Source: Pseudoramibacter faecis
GTDB lineage: Bacteria > Bacillota > Clostridia > Eubacteriales > Eubacteriaceae
Length of the DNA: 64,000 bases
NCBI RefSeq assembly: GCF_036289405.1
Contig: NZ_JAYFFI010000001.1
Location: 434,001-498,000, forward strand
Direction of reading: 5' to 3'
In this document: piece after piece, positions 7,672-15,361 of the stretch
Position numbering within the stretch: the first letter of the stretch is position 1
Layout of the letters: every line of letters starts with the position of its first letter
Made by a program: the position numbers and the translations under genes
Notes under the pieces: model-generated
Database searches by the model: none
Told to the model about the DNA's origin: nothing
What the model saw: only the letters and a program-made list of their open reading frames with translations

Positions 7672-8847
7672 TTATTGCCGTTTGCCTTCACAATAGAGCG
7701 CCCAGGCCATCACTCCCATGAAAGCCATCACGCCGCCCCAAAGCACCATCGGCGGCTGGGTGTCGCCGGTGCGGGGCGCACGGAAACGCCAGCTTACCGT
7801 CCTTGCCGGCTGGATGCGCTGCCAGCGAGCCACAAAGCGGTGGTCCCCCGTCACCTTGTAGTGATCGCCGGGGTGATACCACGAGCCTTCCCACCCCAGG
7901 AAACGATAGCCCTTGCGCGTCGGCGCATCAAGAATGGTCATGATGGTACCGTCTTCCATTTTAAAGACGAGGGTACCGGTCTTGCCTTCAAGCACGCCGC
8001 CATTCAGATCGAAGATGATGGTGTGCATGATCATTTCATTTTTGGTGTAGGTATTGACCCAGATGATATCCGCGAGGTCTTCCGCCTTCATATCAATCGT
8101 ATAACTCCGGTGGTCCACCTCCCAGCCGCCGCCGCTTTTCTCGGCCAAAAACAATTGCACTTTATCGACATCCCCCGGCACCTTCAGCCATAGGGTGCCC
8201 TTGTAGGTGCCCACGCCGTCGGTCGCAATGGCAGTGCCGGTGGCTGAGATCGTTTTGCCGCCTGCCGTCGCGCTCACGTGAAAGGTTCTGGCCGGCGGTG
8301 CCACATCGCCGCCCTGGCGAATCTGCAGATTCACCGGAACCTGCACCAATTTCGGAACCTGCATTTCTTTCCAATGGGCCGTCAGCTTCAGGCTCGTCGT
8401 GACCGGCATATCAAAATTGAATTTACTGCCGGCCCAATACCAGCCGTCAAAAACGTAACCTTCCTTAGTCGGATCGGCCGGCTTTACCGCTTTCTCGCCA
8501 TGCTTCACCAGCTGATCGACCACCGGCGTGCCGCCACGCGAATCAAATTCAACCTTGTAAGTCATCTCTGACCGCATTTCCGGCAGCACTTTTTTCTGCT
8601 CCGCGGCCGGCGCCTTCGCCTTGGCAGATGCCTGCGGTTTGTCTGCCGCCGGCTGAACAGCCGTGTCGTTCTTCGGTTCCGGGGCGACGGCGGGGGTCGC
8701 CGGGGTTACCGGAGCCGACTGCTCGACGGCCGGCTGGACTGTCCCGCTTCCCGACGCCGCCGGTTCTGCAGCGAGCACCAACTGCGGCAGCGTCAGCACG
8801 GCGATCATCACGATCGCCAGGACCGCCATTTTTTTCTTCAATTTCAT
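7672..8847 (-). CDS. InlB B-repeat surface protein with sortase-like tail
   Basis: A 391-residue exported protein. Residues 1-27 form a signal peptide ending VLAAE. Residues 30-90 are a Pro/Ala/Thr-rich low-complexity linker. Two Listeria-Bacteroides (InlB B) repeats follow: VEFDSRGGTPVVDQ...GYVFDGWYW and IIFDLNGGVLEG...GYRFLGWEGSW. The C-terminus has APRTGD, a hydrophobic helix and EGKRQ, which resembles a sortase signal of the PxTGD kind. The start is the ATG at 8847, six bases after AAAGGAG. It likely contributes to adhesion or host contact, judging by family. Confidence 0.88.
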   Translation of the reverse strand: MKLKKKMAVLAIVMIAVLTLPQLVLAAEPAASGSGTVQPAVEQSAPVTPATPAVAPEPKNDTAVQPAADKPQASAKAKAPAAEQKKVLPEMRSEMTYKVEFDSRGGTPVVDQLVKHGEKAVKPADPTKEGYVFDGWYWAGSKFNFDMPVTTSLKLTAHWKEMQVPKLVQVPVNLQIRQGGDVAPPARTFHVSATAGGKTISATGTAIATDGVGTYKGTLWLKVPGDVDKVQLFLAEKSGGGWEVDHRSYTIDMKAEDLADIIWVNTYTKNEMIMHTIIFDLNGGVLEGKTGTLVFKMEDGTIMTILDAPTRKGYRFLGWEGSWYHPGDHYKVTGDHRFVARWQRIQPARTVSWRFRAPRTGDTQPPMVLWGGVMAFMGVMAWALYCEGKRQ

Positions 8848-9008
8848 CACTTACTCCTTTCCTGCACATGCGCATCTTTCGGCGGTGCCGCCCTTTGCCG
8901 CACCGCACCTGCTTGGCCGTTCGTCTCAACGCTCCATCTTTTCTTTATTATTTCATAATTTTTGTTGACGGTCATCACCCAAAATGCAAAAAGATCAGAC
9001 CGTTTTCA

Positions 9009-9022
9009 TTGAAAATTTTCAA
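9009..9022. promoter_or_regulatory. 14-bp palindrome upstream of the surface-protein gene
   Basis: Perfect palindrome TTGAAAATTTTCAA between the regulator stop and the surface-protein gene. Candidate operator; it shares the CTTGAAA edge with the palindrome at 10962-10979, which is suggestive only. Confidence 0.35.
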
Positions 9023-9033
9023 GCTTGCGCCGT

Positions 9034-10215
9034 CTATTTGAGTAAGTGCTGTTTGAGCTGCCCCCGGCCGCTGATTGCCAGTTTTTGATACACCACCGAG
9101 AGCATGCTCTTAACCGTATTCACCGAGATGGCCATGTGCTCGGCGATGGCCGCGTTCTGCCAGCCCTTGCTGGCCAGCATGGCGACGGAAAATTCCGCGA
9201 CGGTCAGCGACTCGGCCACCGGCCCCGGAGAGACGTCGTTGTGCACCTTGCGCCATCCCCGGGCAAAGGCGCCGGCAAAGGTAACCACCGCCTTATAGTG
9301 CTCGGGATGCCGCTCCTTCAGGCACGTTTCCGCCAGGCCGCCCAAAAGCGCGTGATGTTCCCCAAAGGGACCGATAAATCCGTCGCCTTCGGCCAGCTCC
9401 CAAGCCGCCTCAAACCGGAGCTTCGCCTCGGCTCCACGCTTCAGGCTGATCAAATTCATCGCGCAGACCAGGTGCAAATAAATCTGCGCGATGGGATAGG
9501 GCTGGTCCGTCATCATCAATGCCGCCGCTGCGATACCGAGGGATTCGCAATAGGCCTCCTCGAGATATTTTTGATGCGCCCACACATAATACGCAAAGAG
9601 TTTGAGCCCAACGGGCAATGAGCCGATTGCCGATTCGATGGGCACCTCATCGGCGACGGGCAGATGCAAAAGCACCGCCGCAGCGTAGGCCGCCATCACA
9701 CCGACGGCCCGCATCTCCGGCATATCGCTTCCCTTCAGCGTCCGGCACGTTTCCCGAAGCTGGCGCATTCCCCACTTGGCCGAGGAAATATCTCCCTCCG
9801 TCAAATTGGCATAGCCGTAAATGAGGTTGGCCGATTGGGCGGCCGTCCGCTCCCTGTCCGCCAGCTGACACGCCGCCAGACGCGCGGCCTCCCGGTGTCG
9901 ACCGGCGAAATAATAGTATTCCGCCCGGGCGATGGCACTCATCGTCCCGTTCATGCTTTCGATGGCCGCCCAGGCTTCCCCCGGCGCAAAGGCCGTGTTT
10001 AACAGCGGCAGAAAGGACGGCTCCCGGCTGGACAGGCTTTGGCGGAAGACGACGCCGAGCGCCGCCGCGATCCGAAGGATTTCCTCGTGGGTCAGCGTGT
10101 TCCGACGCAGTTTCTTATCAAGGTTCTGCCGGCTCTGACCGATGCGTCTGGCCAATTCCGCCAAGGGCATTTGCTGTCGCCGGCAGGCCTCCCGGATCAT
10201 CTGGCTCGTCTTCAC
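9034..10215 (-). CDS. Regulator with N-terminal XRE-like and C-terminal LuxR-type helix-turn-helix
   Basis: A 393-residue protein. Residues 1-52 look like a lambda-repressor-type HTH (LAELARRIGQSRQNLDKKLRR with EEILRIAAALGV). Residues about 60-310 are an Ala-rich helical region resembling TPR-like sensor domains. The last 60 residues are a LuxR/GerE-type HTH (LTVAEFSVAMLASKGWQNAAIAEHMAISVNTVKSML, split here by residue 350-385 positions). Two DNA-binding ends on one protein are uncommon. It lies between a lipoprotein gene and a surface-protein gene on the same strand, so it may control cell-envelope genes next to it. Confidence 0.8.
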   Translation of the reverse strand: MKTSQMIREACRRQQMPLAELARRIGQSRQNLDKKLRRNTLTHEEILRIAAALGVVFRQSLSSREPSFLPLLNTAFAPGEAWAAIESMNGTMSAIARAEYYYFAGRHREAARLAACQLADRERTAAQSANLIYGYANLTEGDISSAKWGMRQLRETCRTLKGSDMPEMRAVGVMAAYAAAVLLHLPVADEVPIESAIGSLPVGLKLFAYYVWAHQKYLEEAYCESLGIAAAALMMTDQPYPIAQIYLHLVCAMNLISLKRGAEAKLRFEAAWELAEGDGFIGPFGEHHALLGGLAETCLKERHPEHYKAVVTFAGAFARGWRKVHNDVSPGPVAESLTVAEFSVAMLASKGWQNAAIAEHMAISVNTVKSMLSVVYQKLAISGRGQLKQHLLK

Positions 10216-10261
10216 TGCCGCCTCTCTTCCTTACTTTTATTTTTGCGATTTTTACACTCCG

Positions 10262-10948
10262 TCAATCATATGGTTGCTGCTTGTTCATCGCGGTGATATA
10301 GCCGCCGAGGGCTGTGTCCAAAAAAGTATCCCGGGGATCGACCAGGCGCCACCGTCCGCCGATCTTCTGCAGATCGACCGTCACCCGGCGCGTCACCATA
10401 TTTTTCGGATCCTTCGCCTGCCGATCCGCGGCGGTCTGAAGGGATTTGGCCATCCGTGTGCGGATAGCCGTTTCGTCGTGATCCTTGCCCCGATGCGCCG
10501 CGGCGTAGGCCACGCTCTTCTGATACCATGCCGGCACGATTTTTGTCATGTCCACATTGGTCACCGTCACCCTGATCCTCACATGGTCGTCGGCCACCTT
10601 CTTTTTCGAGCGTATCTTGTATTTGACGTGGCGCCCCAGCACCTTTAACAGCGGCGCTTCGTCCGCGTCGTCCAGATCAAGATCAAAATCGTCGCTATCG
10701 TCGTCCGGATCATCGTCCAGCTCGTCGTCCGGGTCATCCGCCTTATCGTCGTCGCGCATGTCGTCAATATCCACGTCGTCATCGTCCGTCAGCCGTTCAA
10801 GCGTCTTTGCATCTCCGGATTTCAAGGCTTTAAAAACCTGTGCCAGGGTGTTTTCGGCCGCCGATTCCGGCTTTGCCGCGACCCTGCATCCCGCCAGCGC
10901 GAACATTAGCAGCAGGGCTATCATCAGTTTCCACCCATTGCGCTTCAT
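10262..10948 (-). CDS. Lipoprotein with Asp-rich acidic segment
   Basis: A 228-residue lipoprotein: signal helix and lipobox ALAGC at residues 18-22. A strikingly acidic stretch at about residues 54-95 is made almost only of Asp with a few Glu, Ser and Leu. The C-terminal 120 residues (VKYKIRSKKKVADDHVRIRV onward) look like an NTF2/lumazine-binding-type fold. The acidic segment could bind calcium or other cations. The gene has its own promoter and an 18-base palindrome at the leader, and the two-HTH regulator follows 46 bases downstream. Confidence 0.8.
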   Translation of the reverse strand: MKRNGWKLMIALLLMFALAGCRVAAKPESAAENTLAQVFKALKSGDAKTLERLTDDDDVDIDDMRDDDKADDPDDELDDDPDDDSDDFDLDLDDADEAPLLKVLGRHVKYKIRSKKKVADDHVRIRVTVTNVDMTKIVPAWYQKSVAYAAAHRGKDHDETAIRTRMAKSLQTAADRQAKDPKNMVTRRVTVDLQKIGGRWRLVDPRDTFLDTALGGYITAMNKQQPYD

Positions 10949-10961
10949 AACTCCTCACTCC

Positions 10962-10979
10962 TTTCAAGACGTCTTGAAA
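10962..10979. promoter_or_regulatory. 18-bp perfect palindrome in the lipoprotein leader
   Basis: TTTCAAGACGTCTTGAAA is an exact palindrome located between the promoter and the start codon, and it overlaps the AAAGGAG ribosome site on the minus strand. It could be an operator placed as a roadblock, or an RNA hairpin hiding the ribosome site. Confidence 0.6.
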
Positions 10980-10998
10980 ACGTCTTTATTGTAATTTG

Positions 10999-11026
10999 AT
11001 TATACTGACATTTTGAATTTAATCAA
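10999..11026 (-). promoter_or_regulatory. Promoter of the Asp-rich lipoprotein gene
   Basis: TTGATT, 16-base spacer, TATAAT on the minus strand, about 50 bases upstream of the ATG. Confidence 0.7.
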
Positions 11027-11130
11027 GTTTTTCAGCATTTCGCTTAAAGAATTCATGACAAATTAAGCCTCTGCCCGCGGCAGAGCCGCCGGCTCCCTTT
11101 TTGAACGCGATGGCCGGCACCGAAGACCGC

Positions 11131-11168
11131 AAAAAAGCGGCAAATCCCTTCTCGGACTTGCCGCTTTG
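11131..11168 (-). terminator. Intrinsic terminator
   Basis: Stem AAAGCGGCAAGTCC/GGATTTGCCGCTTT with T run on the minus strand. A second, weaker hairpin with TTTTT lies at 11240-11262. Both follow the alcohol dehydrogenase remnant. The rest of 10949-11314 holds the lipoprotein promoter and palindrome and no gene that I can support. Confidence 0.8.
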
Positions 11169-11314
11169 AAGTGTCGCGCTGCGACGGCGCTTCGGTTTTC
11201 CCCTTCTTCATTTCTGCCGTTCTTTCGGCCCTTGCACGCTAAAAAGCCTCCGCCGAAGGCCGTGGTTGTCGTCCGCAGGCGGCGAATCTTTCATTTCGTA
11301 TCAAACGCGCGCGG

Positions 11315-11458
11315 CTAAACCATCAGCTGATAAATCCGAGTGCAGGCTTCTTCATCCAAGGTCACAAAACCGCTGATGCTGCCGCCGCGCCCTTCGCTGT
11401 TTTCGGTATCCTTGCCGAATTCAAAATACGTCGGCGCATAAAAACTAAAATTATCCAT
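11315..11458 (-). pseudogene. Internally deleted iron-containing alcohol dehydrogenase remnant
   Basis: A 47-residue ORF begins MDNFSFYAPTYFEFGKDTEN, the near-universal N-terminus of butanol-dehydrogenase-type iron alcohol dehydrogenases (about 390 residues). It then passes directly into SISGFVTLDEEACTRIYQLMV, which looks like a C-terminal end of the same kind of enzyme. The NAD-binding and iron-binding domains are missing, so this is probably a deletion scar. It keeps a GAGGGA ribosome site. The C-terminal match is from memory and less certain than the N-terminal one. Confidence 0.65.
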
Positions 11459-11482
11459 CATTTCCCTCGATTCGCGAACGCC

Positions 11483-12342
11483 TTAGAACGTGGTGATATC
11501 CGGATTCGGCCAGAAGCCGCCGAAGCCTTTCAGGTCGGCGATCAGCTGCACGTCGGCCGGCTCCAGTTCGAAGTCGAGAATATCGATGTTTTCCCTTGAT
11601 GCGCGGCGGCGTCACCGACTTGGGCAGCGGCAGATAACCGCGCTGCAGGCACCAGCGCACGCTGATCTGGGCGATGCTCTTTTGATATTTTTCGGCCAGC
11701 CGCTTCATTTCCGGCACCTTGAAGACCTCGCCGCGGCCCAGCGGGCTGTGGGCCTCCACGAGGATGCCGTGTTCGTTGCAGTAATCCACCAGTTCGTCCT
11801 GGGTTTCACCGGGACACAGGCGGATCTGATTGACCATCGGCGCGATGGTCGCCGTCTTCATCAGTTCTTCAATGTGACGCGGCTGGAAATTGCTGATGCC
11901 GATGGCGCGGATCCGCCCGGCGCGGTAAGGTTCTTCAAAGGCTTTCCAGGTGCCGGCGTTCGCTTCCTGCCAGTTGTCCCGGAAGAAGATCGGGTTCGGC
12001 CAGTGGATCAAAAACAGATCGAGGGTGTCCAGATCCAGCTTCTGCATGGTCCGCTCGAAGGCGGCCATGGTCTTGTCGTAGCCGTGCTCGCGGTTTTGCA
12101 GCTTCGAGGTGATAAAAAGCGCTTTCCGGGGCACGCCGCATTTTTTAATTGCCGCGCCCACGCTCGCCCCGTTGCCGTAATCCTCCGCCGTGTCGATGTG
12201 GCGATAAGCCGCCCCGATGGCGTTGATCACCGCGTCCGTCGCGACGGCGCCGTCCGGCGCCTGCCAGGTGCCGAACCCCGCACAGGGAATTTCCACGCCG
12301 TCGCACAGCTGTCGGCTTCGTCCATTTTTTCATTTCATTCAC
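11483..12342 (-). pseudogene. Aldo/keto reductase with two frameshifts
   Basis: The central frame (12296 to about 11597) encodes a normal aldo/keto reductase: HIDTAEDYGNG with the Asp and Tyr, TSKL with the Lys, LIHWPNP with the His, and SPLGRGEVF. Near 11593-11595 an extra G in AAGGGAAAAC shifts the frame. The neighbouring frame continues with the correct C-terminus (ENIDILDFELEPADVQL to WPNPDITTF) and a stop at 11483. At the 5' end the proper start, GTG at 12342 after AAAGGAG, gives VNEMKKWTKP, but a one-base shift near 12305 is needed to reach GVEIPCAGFGTWQ. It is divergent from merR and has a MerR-type promoter. Confidence 0.85.
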
Positions 12343-12388
12343 GGTCGTATCTCCTTTCTTGCCCCAGCTCATTGCTTGTGATATCGTC

Positions 12389-12419
12389 ATTATGGAACTT
12401 CGAGCTAACTTGAAATCAA
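12389..12419 (-). promoter_or_regulatory. MerR-type promoter with 19-bp spacer
   Basis: TTGATT and CATAAT are separated by 19 bases, and the spacer holds an imperfect dyad, TTCAAGTT/AGCTCGAA. Overlong spacers with a central dyad are the hallmark of promoters activated by MerR-family proteins. It drives the aldo/keto reductase gene, divergently from merR. Confidence 0.78.
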
Positions 12420-12459
12420 GGGATTCTCTTCAATTTTTTAATTTTTTGGGAGGTCAGCC

Positions 12460-12834
12460 ATGCATTATTCCATTCAAACCGTTTCGGAAAAAACCGATCT
12501 GAGCGTTCAAGCCCTGCGTTATTATGAAAAGGAAGGGCTGCTGACCGGCATCCATCGGACCAAGGGCGGCATCCGTTATTACACCGACGAGGATCTGCTC
12601 GGGCTCATCACCCGCCTGAAGAACACCGGCATGCCCCTCAGGGAGATCCACACCTTTGTGCGGCTCAAGGCCCGGGGGCCGGCCACCCTCAAGCAGCGCT
12701 GCGCCATCCTCGAGGTGCAGCGGCAGAAGGTGCTGGACGGCATCGAGGCGATGCAGCACAATCTCGAAAAGGTCAATCACAAACTGCGCTGCTTCTCCGA
12801 AGAGCTCGCCGATTACGAGGCCGGCCGCACCTGA
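12460..12834 (+). CDS. MerR-family transcriptional regulator
   Basis: A 124-residue MerR-type activator. The winged helix is MHYSIQTVSEKTDLSVQALRYYEKEGLL, followed by GIRYYTDEDL and a dimerisation coiled coil (about residues 75-115). No Cys cluster is present, so it is not a metal-sensing type; it resembles the regulators found beside aldo/keto reductases that respond to electrophiles or aldehydes. GGGAGG lies before the ATG. It probably activates the divergent reductase gene through the 19-base-spacer promoter. Confidence 0.92.
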   Translation: MHYSIQTVSEKTDLSVQALRYYEKEGLLTGIHRTKGGIRYYTDEDLLGLITRLKNTGMPLREIHTFVRLKARGPATLKQRCAILEVQRQKVLDGIEAMQHNLEKVNHKLRCFSEELADYEAGRT

Positions 12835-12846
12835 GGCGGCCATCCG

Positions 12847-12872
12847 GCACCGGCATCCCGCCGGTGCTTTTT
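12847..12872 (+). terminator. Terminator of merR
   Basis: Stem GCACCGGC/GCCGGTGC followed by TTTTT on the plus strand, 12 bases after the merR stop. Confidence 0.9.
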
Positions 12873-12879
12873 CCGGCAT

Positions 12880-12904
12880 AAAAAATCCCCGCGCCGGGCG
12901 GGGA
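12880..12904 (-). terminator. Terminator of the reductase operon
   Basis: Stem CCCCGCC/GGCGGGG-like hairpin followed by six T on the minus strand. Confidence 0.85.
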
Positions 12905-12936
12905 AGGTTGCTGATTTTGTCTGCGGCCGCCGCTGC

Positions 12937-13806
12937 CTAAAGCCTGCCGCCAAAAACCGGAAAGACGTTCGCATCGCCGTAATCCGTCATCGGCGCGAGG
13001 CCGAGCAGGGTCTGCATGTCCGCATCGCTGATGGCGAAATCGATGGCCGCGTTGTCGCGCATATGGTCGGGGTTCGCCGTCTTGGGCAGCACGATGAGCC
13101 CGAGCTGCCAGTCGTAGCGGATGCACAGTTGCGGCACGCTCACTCCGTATTTATCGGCCATGGCGGCGATCTCCGGCCGTTTCATCGCCTCGCCGTGGGC
13201 CACCGGGGAATAAGCCTCCACCGCGATGCCCTGGGCCCGGCAGCGATCGATTAACGCCTTGGGCGTGTTGGCAATGTGCGCCAGCACCTGGTTGACCGCC
13301 GGCTTCACCCGGCAGGCGCCGAGGATGTTGTCGAGATCACCCGCATTAAAATTGGAGACGCCGACGGCCCGGACCTTGCCGGCCGAAAGCGCATCCTCCA
13401 GGGCGCGCCAGGCTTCGCGGTTGCCCTCATAATACCGGTCGTCCGACCGATTGACGGCTTTCCAGGGCTGGGGGCTGTGGATGATCATCATATCGATATA
13501 ATCCAATCCCGTTTTTTCCAGCGACGTATCAATCGATGCCGCCGCCGCGCCGTAGGTCTTGTGCTCCGCCGCGACCTTGGTGGTCACGAAAAGTTTGTCC
13601 CGGGGCACGCCGCATTCGCGAATGCCCTTGCCCACGCCTCGCTCGTTGCCGTAGACCTGAGCCGTGTCGATGTGGTGGTAACCAATGGCCACGGCGGCCT
13701 TCACCGCCTCGGCCACCGCCGCGTCGTCGATCAGCCAAGTGCCCAGGGCGAGCCTGGGAATCGCCACGCCGTTGTTTAACGTCAAGGTTTCTTCAAAAAC
13801 GTTCAT
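12937..13806 (-). CDS. Aldo/keto reductase
   Basis: A 289-residue TIM-barrel NADPH-dependent reductase. The tetrad is visible: Asp in HIDTAQVYGNE, Tyr in the same motif, Lys in VTTKV, His in IIHSPQPW. GVSNFNAGDL and YSPVAHGE follow the family pattern. It is likely to reduce small aldehydes or keto compounds. It is the last gene of a minus-strand series of redox genes running from 16361. Confidence 0.93.
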   Translation of the reverse strand: MNVFEETLTLNNGVAIPRLALGTWLIDDAAVAEAVKAAVAIGYHHIDTAQVYGNERGVGKGIRECGVPRDKLFVTTKVAAEHKTYGAAAASIDTSLEKTGLDYIDMMIIHSPQPWKAVNRSDDRYYEGNREAWRALEDALSAGKVRAVGVSNFNAGDLDNILGACRVKPAVNQVLAHIANTPKALIDRCRAQGIAVEAYSPVAHGEAMKRPEIAAMADKYGVSVPQLCIRYDWQLGLIVLPKTANPDHMRDNAAIDFAISDADMQTLLGLAPMTDYGDANVFPVFGGRL

Positions 13807-13914
13807 CGCATTTCCTTTCGTTATTAAATCAATCTATCCTTCGCCGGTTCACATCCCTTGCAATCGCGCCGCCATGAGCACACCTGCTGAACCGAAGCTG
13901 TGAATACGATTTTC

Positions 13915-14757
13915 TTATTCTGCCTCGTACGCCGGCTTCCAGGCAGCGAAGCCGGCCAACTGCTCATCGGCGCGATGATAATAGCGCTCGTTTTTATTCA
14001 GTTTTGCAATGGCCGCCATCTCATCATCGGTTAGGCTAAAATCCATGATGTTCAGATTATCCCTGATATGAGCCACATCCTTGCTCCCCGGAATAACGAC
14101 AAAGCCCATCTGTGTATGCCATCGGAGAATGACCTGAGCGCTGCTCTTGCCGTACTTTTTGCCGAGCTGCTCAAAGATCGGCTCGGCGATCAGGGACTTG
14201 TCGCCGTGACCGAGGGGATACCAGCTCATGAGCTTGATATCATCCTTCTCCAACGTCTGCCGAAGGGCCGCCTGGGTGAAATAGGGATGGGCCTCCACCT
14301 GGATAAACTGCGGAACAATCTCCCATTTTTTCGCCAGCTCTGCGATATATTGGCCTTCAAAATTGGAAATGCCGATGGCCTTGGCCTTCCCTTCCCGATA
14401 GGCCCTCTCGAGCTGCCGGTATCCGGCCAGCCAGTTGCCGGCGGGCTGATGGATATAGAGCAGATCGACACCGGCAACCCCCAAGCGTTCCAGAGTCTCA
14501 TCGACGGCCTTTTCATTCTCATATTCACTCGACCACAGTTTAGTGGAAAGAAAAATATCTTCTCTCGGCACGCCGCTTGCTTTGATGCCTCTGCCAACTG
14601 CCCTTTCATTAACATAAGCATTAGCGGTATCGACCAGACGGTATCCCATCTTCAACGCTTCTCGAACACTGTTCTCGGCCTCCGCCGGAGCCAGCATAAA
14701 AGTGCCGATGCCAATTGCCGGGCATTGAATGCCGTTGTTTAACGTGATAGCTTCCAT
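13915..14757 (-). CDS. Aldo/keto reductase
   Basis: A 280-residue aldo/keto reductase with DTANAYVNERAVG, STKLW, YIHQPAGNW and GISNFEGQYI as the catalytic and structural motifs. Gln replaces Trp-like residues after the His, as in the plant/bacterial AKR5 group. The start at 14757 follows GAGGAAA; the longer open frame has no site. It lies 74 bases downstream of the flavodoxin gene. Confidence 0.93.
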   Translation of the reverse strand: MEAITLNNGIQCPAIGIGTFMLAPAEAENSVREALKMGYRLVDTANAYVNERAVGRGIKASGVPREDIFLSTKLWSSEYENEKAVDETLERLGVAGVDLLYIHQPAGNWLAGYRQLERAYREGKAKAIGISNFEGQYIAELAKKWEIVPQFIQVEAHPYFTQAALRQTLEKDDIKLMSWYPLGHGDKSLIAEPIFEQLGKKYGKSSAQVILRWHTQMGFVVIPGSKDVAHIRDNLNIMDFSLTDDEMAAIAKLNKNERYYHRADEQLAGFAAWKPAYEAE

Positions 14758-14830
14758 TGCTTTTCCTCCTCGTTTGATAAATCTACTTATTAATATTGGG
14801 GTCGCAAATCGCTGCCCTGCGTCCGCCGCG

Positions 14831-15313
14831 TCAGCCGAGCACGGCCTTCGCCCAGTCAGCCAGCGCCGCTTCGCCGGTCCCGACTTCAAAACGCCGGCCC
14901 GCGCGCCAATCGGCGTCCGGCGCCGAGGGCTTTAAATCATCCAGCACCCGGCCCATGCCGCTGCCGCCGGAGGTCGCGAAGGGGACCACCGTCTTGCCGG
15001 CGAAGTTCCCGCTTTCCAGATAGGCGTTCACGAGGGTCGGCGCCGTATACCACCAGATGGGAAAGCCCAGAAAAATCACGTTGTAGGCCGCGACGTCGGC
15101 CGCCGCTTTCAGGGCCGGTCTTTCGGCTTTGTCGGCCTTCATCTCGATGCTGCTGCGGCTGTTCGGGTCGGTCCATTTCAGATCCGCCGCGGTGTAGGGC
15201 ACCGCCGCCTCGATGGGCTCAATATCGGCGCCGATCGCCTTCGCCAAGGTCCGGGCGGTTTTCTCCGTGGTGCCCGTCGCCGAAAAGTAACTGACTAAAA
15301 TCTTTTTCACCAC
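14831..15313 (-). CDS. Flavodoxin
   Basis: A 160-residue flavodoxin-like protein: the phosphate loop SYFSATGTTEKTA at residues 8-20, then LGFPIWWYTAPTLVNAYLES with the FMN-stacking aromatic residues, and PFATSGGSGMG. It resembles the family that pairs with aldo/keto reductases in clostridia. It probably donates electrons or acts as a small NADPH-linked reductase. Confidence 0.93.
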   Translation of the reverse strand: MVKKILVSYFSATGTTEKTARTLAKAIGADIEPIEAAVPYTAADLKWTDPNSRSSIEMKADKAERPALKAAADVAAYNVIFLGFPIWWYTAPTLVNAYLESGNFAGKTVVPFATSGGSGMGRVLDDLKPSAPDADWRAGRRFEVGTGEAALADWAKAVLG

Positions 15314-15361
15314 AATCTCCTTCGCATTTTCGCGTCTCTTTTTAATTTTTTCCGCGCCGGC

